A DNA stretch of 64,000 nt from an uncultured Oscillospiraceae bacterium (GTDB lineage Bacteria; Bacillota; Clostridia; Oscillospirales; Ruminococcaceae). The DNA is taken from assembly GCA_934448295.1 (NCBI GenBank), contig CAKSEY010000012.1, forward strand, positions 1 to 64,000, in the 5' to 3' direction. Position 1 is the first letter of the stretch, and each line of letters starts with the position of its first letter. Shown here in pieces: positions 1-7,691 of this stretch. The translations under genes and the position numbers were made by a program. Under the pieces are notes generated by a model. The model worked only from the letters and a program-made list of their open reading frames with translations. It was not told the origin of the DNA and did no database searches.

Positions 1-3
1 TGC

Positions 4-20
4 TGGTCAATATTTGACCA
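4..20. promoter_or_regulatory. Perfect 17-bp palindrome, possible operator
   Basis: TGGTCAA-TAT-TTGACCA reads as a perfect inverted repeat at the extreme left edge. The gene it would control lies outside the window, so only the symmetry is seen; an operator role is inferred. Confidence 0.25.
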
Positions 21-172
21 ATTATGCTAAATGCCTCTATTTGTCTGAAATTTTGTGGGTTTTTAGAGGTTGCCTTATCTCATTCGAGATTATGGTGCTG
101 TTGGTCACTTTGTAATTTATAATTTTCAAAAAATAAATGCCATGATTCCACGAACGGAATCAGGGCAAAACG

Positions 173-394
173 CTACCCGGAATTATGAACAGCCAAAGAC
201 CCCAAGACAGTTCTTACCACGTACTCCCTCTCTTCAGGAGTAAGGTCGCACCTTGATAGTTTCTTCTCAATTATATAAGCATAGAGATCATTAGTCGGGA
301 TATTCAACACCCGATTCCAGGCATCGGCTTTTCTTGCAAGAAAACCAGGCACAATGGTACAGCTTGGAAAAGCACATAGTCCGTGTGACGACAC
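173..394 (-). CDS. Small hypothetical protein, possibly a gene fragment
   Basis: A 73-codon open frame whose C-terminal half (DLTPEEREYVVRTVLGSL) is predicted amphipathic and looks protein-like, while the N-terminal part is less convincing. A weak hairpin (TGATTCC/GGAATCA, about 142-161) follows its stop and is followed by T-rich sequence in the direction of transcription. No family is recognised. It sits beside a broken recombinase gene, so it may be the tail of a gene cut by the same event. The start shown is only the first possible codon; no clear ribosome binding site was seen. Confidence 0.25.
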   Translation of the reverse strand: MSSHGLCAFPSCTIVPGFLARKADAWNRVLNIPTNDLYAYIIEKKLSRCDLTPEEREYVVRTVLGSLAVHNSG

Positions 395-429
395 CGATTT
401 ATTCTACGCTTTTTGACAGGACGCCATCT

Positions 430-930
430 CAGAAACTTTAACGTCAATAAAGCACGGCGAAATCCGTGAAATCAGTGATGTACTTGAAAATATAAAAGCA
501 GACCCTATAAGCCACGGAAATCAGCTTGACCGTATCAGCAGAAATGTCGGGGAATTCGCAACGCTCATTGAAGAGCTGAACGGCATGAATACCGCGTTTA
601 TATGCATAAAGGAACAATTCGACACCTCCACGTCAATGGGCAGGGCTATGATGAATATTGCAGCCGTTTTCGCTCAGCTTGAACGTGAAACTATCGCTGA
701 ACGTGTGCGTGGCAATCTGGTGCTTCTGGCACGGACCGACCACTGGCTGGGTGGAGTAACTCCCCTGGGATTTGTCGGGGAAAAGACCGCTGTTACGGAC
801 GCCGATGGCAAAAGAGGAATGGATAAAAGCACAGGAAATAATCAACGGCAACGCCGAAAAGAGTTTCTACCGCCCTGTCAGAAATCAGGTTTCGGTATTT
901 TCCGGGCTTGTACGCTGCGTAAGATTCCTT
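430..930 (+). pseudogene. Large serine recombinase, truncated and frameshifted
   Basis: The reading frame through about 520-790 encodes a classic resolvase-domain segment of large serine recombinases: LDRISRNVGEFATLIEELN, then FDTSTSMGRAMMNIAAVFAQ, LERETIAERVRGNL and WLGGVTPLGF. The catalytic-serine N-terminus is absent. After about 790 the frame shifts: the recombinase-domain continuation EEWIKAQEIINGNAEK is read in another frame, reaching a fragment of the zinc-ribbon region (FSGLVRC) near 900. The gene then stops dead about 20-40 bp from the 3' end of sigK. With both ends missing and an internal frameshift it cannot make an active recombinase. It is the remnant of an integrative element; a relation to a sigK-intervening (skin-type) element is only a possibility. 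Confidence 0.8.
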
Positions 931-946
931 GTCAAGCCTACCAATT

Positions 947-1663
947 TTACCCCTCCTCAAACCGCTTCCGCAGCTTCTCCAGCGCCTTTTTCTCTATCCG
1001 CGAAATGTAGCTCCGGGAGATTTTGAGCTGCTTCGCAATTTCCCGCTGGGTCATCGCCTCGCAAACGTATCCCCTGCCGTCCCGGATACCGTAGCGCTTG
1101 CAGATTATTTCGCGCTCCCGCTCGTCAAGCTCCTCTTCAATGTATTTGTACAGCTTCTGCGAATTTATCCGCAGCTCCGTTTCCTCCTCGATATTCACAT
1201 TGCTTGCGAGAATATCCGCTATCGTCAGCGTGTTGCCCTCGCTGTCCGTTTCCAGCGGCTCGTTTATGTACACCTCCGTCTGCTGCCGCTTTATCTTCCG
1301 AAAGTGCATTTTTATCTGGTTATCTATACACCTGGAAGCATAGGTAGAAAATCTGCTCCCTTTGCTGTAATCAAACGTTTCTGCGGCGCGGATAAGCCCT
1401 ATCGTCCCTATCGAAATAAGGTCGTCCGTGTCCTGCTGACCTCCCCGGGAATTGTCCGGATAATTCTTGTTAACGATGTACGCGACCAGCCGCAGATTGT
1501 GCTCTATGAGCTTGTTGCGCGCCTCCCTGTCGCCGGCGGCGGCCTTCTCTATACATTCTTCCTCCTCTTTCTGGGAAAGCTGCTTGGGGAACGAGCTTCG
1601 CGCGTCCAGATGAAGCCCGATGAACAACAGATTCTGCAGGGCGAATTCCAGCAATGTCAGCAT
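947..1663 (-). CDS. sigK: Late mother-cell sporulation sigma factor SigK
   Basis: A 238-aa sigma-70 family factor of the sporulation SigE/SigK type. The short hydrophobic N-terminus (MLTLLEFALQNLLFIGLHL) followed by SFPKQLSQKEEEECIEKA and the region 2 block NLRLVAYIVNKNY fits SigK; region 4 ends in SRSYISRIEKKALEKL. The start is the ATG at 1663, preceded by GGAGGTG, rather than an upstream in-frame codon. The gene is uninterrupted, unlike Bacillus subtilis sigK, which is split by the skin element. SigK directs late mother-cell genes (coat, cortex) and in Bacillus is expressed under SigE and SpoIIID control; spoIIID and spoIIIA are also in this window. A weak SigE-like pair (GAATATA, 14 nt, AATAGAAT) lies just upstream but is not convincing by itself. 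Confidence 0.9.
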   Translation of the reverse strand: MLTLLEFALQNLLFIGLHLDARSSFPKQLSQKEEEECIEKAAAGDREARNKLIEHNLRLVAYIVNKNYPDNSRGGQQDTDDLISIGTIGLIRAAETFDYSKGSRFSTYASRCIDNQIKMHFRKIKRQQTEVYINEPLETDSEGNTLTIADILASNVNIEEETELRINSQKLYKYIEEELDEREREIICKRYGIRDGRGYVCEAMTQREIAKQLKISRSYISRIEKKALEKLRKRFEEG

Positions 1664-1731
1664 AACAGCACCTCCGTAAGCTATTCTCGTAAATTCTATT
1701 TCCACCGGCTTGTATTATATTCCGCCGAGGG

Positions 1732-1760
1732 TTGATTTTATTTCTGCAATATGGTATCAT
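1732..1760 (+). promoter_or_regulatory. Promoter of the GNAT gene
   Basis: TTGATT at 1732-1737 and TATCAT at 1755-1760, separated by 17 nt, lie 20 bp before the GNAT start codon. A second possible -10 (TATAAT) overlaps a few bases downstream. Confidence 0.5.
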
Positions 1761-1779
1761 TATAATAACGGAGGTAAAA

Positions 1780-2322
1780 ATGGAACACATTAATCTTTAT
1801 TACATAGACTCACCCATGCCCCGGGAGAAATTCTCGCGGCTCTACGAAATCATGGAATACTCGTTCCCGCCGACCGAACGCGGAAGCGAGGCGCTGCATT
1901 ATTCCGAGCTGTCCCGCCCGGAATTCCGCTGCCTTTGCTACGAGCCGGAAAACCTGCCGCTGGCGTTCCTGAACTACTACGAATTCCCCGAAAACAAAAC
2001 GATATTCGTTGAGCATTTCGCAGTTTCACAGGAGCTGCGCGGACATGGCACCGGCACCGCGCTGATGGAACAGCTAAAGCTCATGACGGCGCCGTTTCTG
2101 ATAGTCCTCGAGGTTGAGCCGCCCGAGGGGCCGACCGAACGCAGGCGCGTTGAATTCTACAAACGGCTGGGCTTCCACATCAACGGCGGCGAGTATTTCC
2201 AGCCGGAATTCTACGGAAAAACCCCGGCGATACCGCTCAAGCTGATGACCACAAGACCGCTCGGCGAAAAGGAATTTTCCGAGCTTTCAAAATTCATACA
2301 CAAGCGGGTCTACAAAAAATAA
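1780..2322 (+). CDS. GNAT-family N-acetyltransferase
   Basis: A 180-aa protein with the GNAT acetyl-CoA binding pattern: a core beta strand FVEHFAVSQELRGHGTGTAL containing the R-G-x-G-x-G/A pyrophosphate loop (RGHGTG), then a helix and a strand ending in VEFYKRLGF, typical of motif B. The ATG at 1780 is chosen because GGAGG stands just upstream; the longer reading frame has no binding site. It is monocistronic and divergent from sigK, with intergenic space shared by both promoters. The acceptor substrate (amine, peptide or antibiotic) cannot be read from sequence. Confidence 0.8.
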   Translation: MEHINLYYIDSPMPREKFSRLYEIMEYSFPPTERGSEALHYSELSRPEFRCLCYEPENLPLAFLNYYEFPENKTIFVEHFAVSQELRGHGTGTALMEQLKLMTAPFLIVLEVEPPEGPTERRRVEFYKRLGFHINGGEYFQPEFYGKTPAIPLKLMTTRPLGEKEFSELSKFIHKRVYKK

Positions 2323-2395
2323 AACCGGAAAAACATACCGCCAGAACAAAAAAATAAACCCGGCAATACTGCACAGAATAATTCCGGGTGATGTT

Positions 2396-2767
2396 ATGAA
2401 GCATTTTTTTGAGGGAATGATCTGCGGGCTTCTGAACGGATTTTTCGGAAGCGGCGGCGGGGTCGCGGCGGTGCCGATCCTTGAACACGAAATACGGAAA
2501 GGCTCCGGTGAGATCCCGCCGGAGGAAGCGGCGCGCCGCGCCCATGCCAATTCCGTTGCCGTGATTTTCGCGCTCAGCCTTACGGCGGCGGCAGCGTACT
2601 TTTTCAGCGGCTCGCTTGATATGAAGTCCGCATGGGGGTACATTCCGGCAGGGGCGGCGGGAGCGCTCGCAGGCTCGCTGTTTCTGCGGAAAATACGCGC
2701 GGCATGGCTCCAGCGGCTGTTCGGAGCGCTTATCTGCGCGGCTGCGGTGAGGACGCTCCTGACATGA
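2396..2767 (+). CDS. TSUP/TauE-SafE permease, N-terminal half protein
   Basis: A 123-aa hydrophobic protein with the TauE/SafE (TSUP) signature GLLNGFFGSGGGVAAVPIL near the N-terminus, which is the first inverted-repeat half of this transporter family. Full-length TSUP carriers are about 250 aa, so this is half size. It overlaps the next gene by the four bases ATGA, giving translational coupling. The family exports sulfite, sulfoacetate or related small anions; the substrate here is unknown. The two halves probably assemble into one transporter. Confidence 0.75.
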   Translation: MKHFFEGMICGLLNGFFGSGGGVAAVPILEHEIRKGSGEIPPEEAARRAHANSVAVIFALSLTAAAAYFFSGSLDMKSAWGYIPAGAAGALAGSLFLRKIRAAWLQRLFGALICAAAVRTLLT

Positions 2768-3156
2768 TGGAAACGATCGTCGGCGCCCTGTCCGGAATAA
2801 TAGCCTCCATGGGACTTGGCGGCGGATTCGTTCTGCTTATCTGGCTGACGCTGTTCCAGAACGTTTCACAGAAAACCGCCCAGGGTATCAATCTCCTGTT
2901 TTTCCTGCCTATCGCGCTGATCTCAGTCATACTCCACAGCCGCGCAAAGCTGATAGACAGGAAGCTTGTCCTGAGCCTTATCCCCGGTGGAATAATCGGC
3001 GCGATTCTGGGAACCATCGGCTCCCAGTCTCTCAGCAGCGAGCTTCTCCGCAAGCTTTACGCGGTGTTTTTGCTGGCGTTCGGGCTTAGGGAGCTTTTCA
3101 GGAAGTCCCCCGCCAAAAGCAACGCTCCAGATGGAAATGATCCCCGCTCGGAATGA
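2764..3156 (+). CDS. TSUP/TauE-SafE permease, C-terminal half protein
   Basis: A 130-aa membrane protein with a second TSUP motif (GIIASMGLGGGFVLL) and a pattern of four predicted membrane segments. The start is the ATG overlapping the stop of the preceding half-permease (ATGA). Equal size, the same family motif and coupled translation indicate a two-gene split of an ordinary single-chain TSUP carrier, with the halves acting as a heterodimer. A hairpin with 8-bp arms overlaps the stop codon. Confidence 0.75.
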   Translation: MMETIVGALSGIIASMGLGGGFVLLIWLTLFQNVSQKTAQGINLLFFLPIALISVILHSRAKLIDRKLVLSLIPGGIIGAILGTIGSQSLSSELLRKLYAVFLLAFGLRELFRKSPAKSNAPDGNDPRSE

Positions 3157-3165
3157 ACGGGGATC
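3139..3165 (+). terminator. Possible terminator after the TSUP pair
   Basis: Inverted repeat GATCCCCG/CGGGGATC with an 11-nt loop, overlapping the last codons of the second TSUP gene. The T-rich tail is weak, so termination may be partial. Confidence 0.4.
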
Positions 3166-3343
3166 TCGGCTTGTTTAAAAAGTATCTTTCCCTGACTGGG
3201 CTGTATTCTTTCGATAACAGCGGACAGGCTGTCACGCATTATTTTCGGCAAAAAGCTGAGTCGTCTGCCGGACAGTCCGGAATATCCCCCGACATCGCAA
3301 ATAATGTCTTTTCAGCAGTCCGGTATCCCCGATCAACAAAAAT

Positions 3344-3361
3344 TTGTTAAATTTTTATCAT
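3344..3361. promoter_or_regulatory. Rex-like operator upstream of pflB
   Basis: TTGTTAAATTTTTATCAT matches the Rex redox-sensor consensus TTGTTAA-N4-TTAACAA in the left arm and most of the right arm. A second TTGTTAA half-site lies at 3366-3372. The site is about 200 bp before the pflB promoter and in the same 583-bp gene-free stretch (3157-3739). Rex responds to the NADH/NAD ratio in Firmicutes; control of pflB here is inferred. Confidence 0.4.
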
Positions 3362-3472
3362 GTTTTTGTTAATTTCCCTATATCCCGATATACATACAAT
3401 TCCCGGAAAATTTACATATTTGATATAAGCGCCGCACACATTTTCCAATGCTAACCTATTTCGTTCGCCAAA

Positions 3473-3488
3473 ACACTATATATTGTGG
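3473..3488. promoter_or_regulatory. NrdR-box-like palindrome upstream of pflB
   Basis: ACACTATATATTGTGG differs at only one position from the 16-bp NrdR consensus acaCwAtATaTwGtgt. It is centred about 115 bp upstream of the predicted pflB transcription start. No ribonucleotide reductase gene is in the window, and a second tandem box, usual for NrdR targets, was not seen nearby. Confidence 0.4.
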
Positions 3489-3560
3489 CTTCCATGATTT
3501 AGCATAACTGTACCTACTAAAAAAGTATAAGTAAATTTTTCTCAAAATCAGAAATTACTC

Positions 3561-3589
3561 TTGACTTTATAGGACGTATATGTTATAAT
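3561..3589 (+). promoter_or_regulatory. pflB promoter
   Basis: TTGACT at 3561-3566 and a perfect TATAAT at 3584-3589 are separated by exactly 17 nt. Transcription should start near 3596, giving an untranslated leader of about 144 nt before pflB. Confidence 0.8.
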
Positions 3590-3595
3590 GTTGAC

Positions 3596-3739
3596 AGGTT
3601 GGAAGACCAACATAGGGCGTACATCAGGGTCGGTTCCAAAAAAGTGGAATAAACCTGAAAAAACTAGCGGTAGTTTTCCTGCGTTAGTCCATGCTGACCA
3701 AATATTGTACCCGCAAAATTTATGGAGGTATTTAGAAAA
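3596..3739 (+). promoter_or_regulatory. Structured 5' leader of pflB
   Basis: The leader holds several short hairpins: GTTGG-AAGA-CCAAC near 3600, TTCCA/TGGAA near 3636-3651, and AAAACTA-GCGG-TAGTTTT near 3659-3677. The last is followed by T's and could act as a weak attenuator. The ribosome binding site GGAGG is at 3723-3727. No known riboswitch class was recognised. Confidence 0.4.
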
Positions 3740-5992
3740 ATGGCGAATTTTGAACAATGGAAAGGCTTCAAAGGCGACATCTGGCGTGAAGAGATCAACA
3801 CTCGCGACTTCATTCAGAACAACTACACACCTTACGATGGAGACGAGTCCTTCCTTGAAGGCCCGGCAGATTCCACAAACAAGCTCTGGGGCAAGGTTCA
3901 GCAGCTCCAGAAGGAAGAGCGCGCTAAGGGCGGCGTTCTTGACATGGATACACATATCGTTTCCGGTATCACTTCCCACGAGCCCGGCTATATCGATCCC
4001 GAGATGAAGGATCTCGAAAAGATCGTTGGTCTCCAGACTGATAAGCCCCTCAAGAGAGCGTTCATGCCGTTCGGCGGTATCAAGATGGCTGAGGAGGCTT
4101 GCACCACCTACGGCTACACCCCCGATCCCGAGCTCCACAAGATCTTCACAGAATACCACAAGACGCACAACCAGGGCGTATTCGACGCTTACACCCCCGA
4201 AATGCGCGCTGTAAGAAAGAACAAGATCATCACCGGTCTCCCTGATACCTACGGCCGCGGCCGTATCGTAGGCGATTACAGAAGGATCGCCCTTTACGGT
4301 ATCGACAGACTGGTCGAGGCTAAGCAGTACGACCTCGCTAACTGCGGCAACGGCAAGATGAGAGATTCCGTTATCCGTCAGCGTGAGGAGCTGGCTGACC
4401 AGATCCGCGCACTCAAGCAGATGAAGGTAATGGCTGCTTCCTATGGCTGCGATATCTCCAAGCCTGCCGCTAACGCACGCGAGGCTGTTCAGTGGACATA
4501 CTTCGGCTATCTGGCTGCTATCAAGACCCAGAACGGCGCCGCAATGTCCATCGGCCGTATCTCCACATTCCTTGATATCTATATCAAGCGCGACCTCGAC
4601 AACGGCACTCTTACCGAGGCTGAGGCTCAGGAGCTCATCGACCACCTGGTTCTGAAGCTCAGAATGGTCAAGTTCGCTCGTATTCCTTCCTACAACGAGC
4701 TGTTCTCCGGCGACCCGGTCTGGGCTACTCTGTCCATCGGCGGTAAGGGTCAGGACGGTCGTTCCATGGTTACAAAGAACGACTTCCGTTTCCTCCACAC
4801 CCTTGAGAACATGGGTCCGTCCCCGGAGCCGAACATGACGGTTCTGTACTGCGACAAGCTGCCTGATCACTTCAAGCGCTATGCAGCTGCTATCTCCGTT
4901 CGCACCTCCTCCGTTCAGTACGAGAACGACGACGTTATGCGTCCTGTTTGGGGCGACGATTACTCCATCTGCTGCTGCGTATCCGCAACACAGACCGGTA
5001 AGGAAATGCAGTTCTTCGGCGCTCGTGCAAACCTCGCTAAGTGCCTGATGTACGCTATCAACGGCGGTATCGACGCTAAGACAAAGGCTCAGGTAGGCCC
5101 TCCTTACAGACCTATCACATCTGAGTACCTTGATTACGACGAGGTTATGCAGAAGTACGACACCATGATGACATGGCTTGCTTCCATCTATGTACACACC
5201 CTGAACCTCATTCACTATATGCACGACAAGTACAACTACGAGGCTGCCGAGATGGCTCTTATCGATACCAACGTTAGACGTACATTCGCAACAGGTATCG
5301 CAGGCTTCTCCCACGTTGTTGACTCCCTGTCCGCTATCAAGTATGCAAAGGTCAAGTGCATCCGCGACGAGGACGGTATCGTTACAGACTTCGAGGTCGA
5401 GGGCGACTTCCCGCGCTACGGCAACGACGACGACCGTGCTGATGATATCGCTGTATGGCTGCTCGGCACATTCCTCAAGAAGCTGAAGCAGTGCCACACC
5501 TACCGTGATTCCGAGGCTACAACCTCTATCCTCACCATCACATCCAACGTTGTATACGGTAAGGCTACCTCCGCTCTGCCTGACGGCCGTAAGGCTGGCG
5601 AGCCCCTCTCTCCCGGCGCTAACCCCTGCTACGGTGCAGAGAAGAACGGTCTGCTTGCTTCCCTCAACTCCGTTGCTAAGCTTCCTTACGAGTGGGCTCT
5701 GGACGGTATCTCCAACACCCAGACCATCAACCCTGACGCACTCGGTCACACCGAGGAAGAGCGCGTGACCAACCTCGTTAACGTACTCGACGGTTACTTC
5801 GACAAGGGCGCGCACCACCTCAACGTTAACGTATTCGGCAAGGAAAAGCTCATCGACGCTATGGAGCACCCTGAGAAGGAAGAGTATGCTAACTTCACAA
5901 TCCGCGTATCCGGTTATGCAGTTAAGTTCATCGACCTGACCAGAGAACAGCAGCTCGACGTTATCGCAAGAACCTGCCACGATCATATGTAA
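3740..5992 (+). CDS. pflB: Pyruvate formate-lyase (formate C-acetyltransferase)
   Basis: A 750-aa glycyl-radical enzyme converting pyruvate and CoA into acetyl-CoA and formate in the cytoplasm. The catalytic cysteine pair lies in ICCCVSATQTGKEMQFFGAR (C412-C413), and the radical glycine in RVSGYAVKF (about G725), close to the C-terminus as in Escherichia coli PflB. The start MANFEQW is preferred over an upstream in-frame codon because of GGAGG at 3723. Codon choice is strongly biased (GCT, GTT, ATC, AAG), unlike most neighbours, suggesting very high expression. Its activase gene follows immediately. Rex-like and NrdR-like sites and a consensus promoter lie upstream. Confidence 0.97.
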   Translation: MANFEQWKGFKGDIWREEINTRDFIQNNYTPYDGDESFLEGPADSTNKLWGKVQQLQKEERAKGGVLDMDTHIVSGITSHEPGYIDPEMKDLEKIVGLQTDKPLKRAFMPFGGIKMAEEACTTYGYTPDPELHKIFTEYHKTHNQGVFDAYTPEMRAVRKNKIITGLPDTYGRGRIVGDYRRIALYGIDRLVEAKQYDLANCGNGKMRDSVIRQREELADQIRALKQMKVMAASYGCDISKPAANAREAVQWTYFGYLAAIKTQNGAAMSIGRISTFLDIYIKRDLDNGTLTEAEAQELIDHLVLKLRMVKFARIPSYNELFSGDPVWATLSIGGKGQDGRSMVTKNDFRFLHTLENMGPSPEPNMTVLYCDKLPDHFKRYAAAISVRTSSVQYENDDVMRPVWGDDYSICCCVSATQTGKEMQFFGARANLAKCLMYAINGGIDAKTKAQVGPPYRPITSEYLDYDEVMQKYDTMMTWLASIYVHTLNLIHYMHDKYNYEAAEMALIDTNVRRTFATGIAGFSHVVDSLSAIKYAKVKCIRDEDGIVTDFEVEGDFPRYGNDDDRADDIAVWLLGTFLKKLKQCHTYRDSEATTSILTITSNVVYGKATSALPDGRKAGEPLSPGANPCYGAEKNGLLASLNSVAKLPYEWALDGISNTQTINPDALGHTEEERVTNLVNVLDGYFDKGAHHLNVNVFGKEKLIDAMEHPEKEEYANFTIRVSGYAVKFIDLTREQQLDVIARTCHDHM

Positions 5993-6016
5993 TTCAATTA
6001 CAGCGGCATAAACAAA

Positions 6017-6045
6017 GGACAGCGTCGTGATGAGCGGCGCTGTTC
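6017..6045 (+). other. Intercistronic hairpin between pflB and pflA
   Basis: GGACAGCG and CGCTGTTC pair around a 13-nt loop in the 85-bp pflB-pflA gap. Such a hairpin could lower pflA expression relative to pflB, by processing or partial termination, which would fit the low activase requirement. This role is inferred. Confidence 0.35.
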
Positions 6046-6077
6046 TTATACTAATACAGGATAATACAGGAGGAACT

Positions 6078-6839
6078 ATGAGCGAGATAAAGGGAAGGAT
6101 CCACTCCACCGAAAGCTTCGGCGCCGCAGACGGCCCCGGCGTGAGATTCATCGTATTCGTGCAGGGCTGCCATATGCGCTGCCGCTACTGCCACAACCCC
6201 GACACATGGAGCATGGAGGGCGACGATACCACAGTTGAAATGACCCCGGACGAGGTGCTGAAAAAGGCGTACCGCTACAAGAGCTACTGGAAGAACGAGG
6301 GCGGGATCACCGTCAGCGGCGGCGAACCGCTGCTCCAGATAGATTTTCTGCTGGAGCTGTTCAAACAGGCGAAGGCTGACGGAGTCAACACCTGCATAGA
6401 CACCGCCGGCAACCCGTTCACCCGCGAGGAGCCGTTTTTCTCCAAGTTCAAGGAGCTGATGAAGTACACCGACCTGCTTCTGCTCGACCTCAAGGAGATC
6501 GACCCGGAGCGCCACAAGAACATCACCGGCTTCGACAACTCGAATATTCTGGACATGGCACAGTACCTCAGCGACATAGGCAAGCCCGTCTGGATTCGTC
6601 ATGTGCTGGTTCCCGGGCTCTCCGACTTTGACGAGGATCTCGACAAGCTCAGCGAATTCATCAAAACGCTGAAGAACGTCCAGAAGGTGGAGGTGCTCCC
6701 CTACCACACGCTCGGGAAGTTCAAGTGGGAGAATCTCGGCATAAAGTACTCCCTGGAGGACACGGACCCTCCCTCCGCCGACCGCGTTGACAACGCACAG
6801 AAAAAGCTCGGCGCTGGTAAATACGCCTGTCAGAAGTGA
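6078..6839 (+). CDS. pflA: Pyruvate formate-lyase activating enzyme (radical SAM)
   Basis: A 253-aa radical SAM protein that installs the glycyl radical on PflB. The 4Fe-4S motif CHMRCRYC (C31, C35, C38) follows the family hallmark FGAADGPGVRF, and the SAM-binding GGE is in TVSGGEPLLQ. The ATG at 6078 has AGGAGGA upstream; the longer open frame from 6027 has no binding site. It forms an operon with pflB and is closed by a strong terminator. Confidence 0.96.
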   Translation: MSEIKGRIHSTESFGAADGPGVRFIVFVQGCHMRCRYCHNPDTWSMEGDDTTVEMTPDEVLKKAYRYKSYWKNEGGITVSGGEPLLQIDFLLELFKQAKADGVNTCIDTAGNPFTREEPFFSKFKELMKYTDLLLLDLKEIDPERHKNITGFDNSNILDMAQYLSDIGKPVWIRHVLVPGLSDFDEDLDKLSEFIKTLKNVQKVEVLPYHTLGKFKWENLGIKYSLEDTDPPSADRVDNAQKKLGAGKYACQK

Positions 6840-6850
6840 CATACAGCAAA

Positions 6851-6882
6851 ATTCCCCCGGCGTCTTTCGGTGCCGGGGGAAT
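6851..6882. terminator. Bidirectional terminator between pflA and hsp20
   Basis: ATTCCCCCGGC and GCCGGGGGAAT form an 11-bp GC-rich stem with a 10-nt loop, followed by CTTTATT on the plus strand. It lies between convergent genes and can serve both. Confidence 0.85.
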
Positions 6883-6913
6883 CTTTATTCAGGCGTCATT
6901 TCATTCAGCTTTA

Positions 6914-7324
6914 TCAGCCGATGGCGATGTACTTGTTTTCCTTCTGCGGGAGCGCTTCCTTCTTCGGAACGGTCAGCTTAAGCGTGCCGTTTTCGAATTT
7001 GGCGGAGATGTCCTCCTCGGTAACAGCGTCGCCTACATAGAAGCTTCTGCTGCAGCTGCCGGAGTAACGCTCGCGGCATACATACTTGCCGTCCTTGTCC
7101 TTTTCGTCCTTCGACTCGCTGCTCTCTGCGCTGATGGTCAGGTAGCCGTCGTTCAGCTCCGCCTTGATGTCCTCTTTCTTGACGCCGGGCAGGTCAACTG
7201 TCAGCTCGAATGCGTTTTCTGTCTCCTTTATATCAGTTTTCATCATGTTGGACTCTGTTCTTGTGAAGAACGGCGTACCAAAGAAATCGTCAAATACATT
7301 GTTTCTGATGCTGGGCATTAACAT
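6914..7324 (-). CDS. Small heat-shock protein, Hsp20/alpha-crystallin family
   Basis: A 136-aa ATP-independent chaperone. It has the alpha-crystallin core: FELTVDLPGVKKEDIKAEL, then YLTISAESSE, and near the end FENGTLKLTVPKKE, containing the conserved GxLxLxVPK-type strand. An acidic/lysine-rich loop separates the two. The gene is monocistronic. A CIRCE element overlaps its promoter, so it is predicted to be repressed by HrcA rather than controlled by CtsR. Confidence 0.93.
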   Translation of the reverse strand: MLMPSIRNNVFDDFFGTPFFTRTESNMMKTDIKETENAFELTVDLPGVKKEDIKAELNDGYLTISAESSESKDEKDKDGKYVCRERYSGSCSRSFYVGDAVTEEDISAKFENGTLKLTVPKKEALPQKENKYIAIG

Positions 7325-7438
7325 AAGTCATTACTCCTTTCGCAGGTTCTTGGGTCTGCGCTGAAAATTTATTTTAACTCCGAGAACCGATCCCTGAGGT
7401 CTTTCTCCTCATTTCTCTGTTCCCTTCGTTCTGATTAT

Positions 7439-7467
7439 AGTATAGCACAACTTTTTAGCACTGTCAA
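7439..7467 (-). promoter_or_regulatory. hsp20 promoter
   Basis: On the minus strand, TTGACA (7467-7462) and TATACT (7444-7439) are separated by 17 nt. The -35 hexamer lies inside the CIRCE element. Predicted start is near 7432, about 107 nt before the gene. Confidence 0.8.
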
Positions 7468-7481
7468 TAGGAGAGTGCTAA
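7455..7481. promoter_or_regulatory. CIRCE operator (HrcA binding site)
   Basis: TTAGCACTG, 9 nt, GAGTGCTAA: the right arm is a perfect CIRCE half and the left arm differs from it at one position. The 9-nt spacer is exactly canonical. Overlap with the hsp20 -35 region gives a simple repression mechanism. Confidence 0.9.
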
Positions 7482-7620
7482 TTTTCCTTAGAATGTCACA
7501 AAGTACACAAACTTTTCACATTTGGGTTATTAATTTTCCTTGCAGAATTTCAGCAAACGGCTCTGCAAAGCCGCTGCGGCAGACAGAAAACGCTCGCTGC
7601 AAATCGGAGCACAAGCGCTA

Positions 7621-7661
7621 TTGACTTATCAACAGAATTGTGCTATAATACAACATATGTT
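7621..7661 (+). promoter_or_regulatory. Promoter and candidate autoregulatory operator of the TetR gene
   Basis: TTGACT (7621-7626), 17 nt, TATAAT (7644-7649). Directly after the -10, AACATATGTT (7652-7661) is a perfect 10-bp palindrome at the expected transcription start, suited to autorepression by the TetR protein encoded downstream. Confidence 0.6.
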
Positions 7662-7691
7662 ACCAATAGAACAAAAAGGAGGTAAGCAGCA

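Noticed and set aside
3548..6151. An 867-codon open frame antisense to pflB
   Set aside because: It mirrors the strongly biased pflB codons; the protein is a Val/Leu/Cys-rich string without motifs, and pflB is unambiguous.
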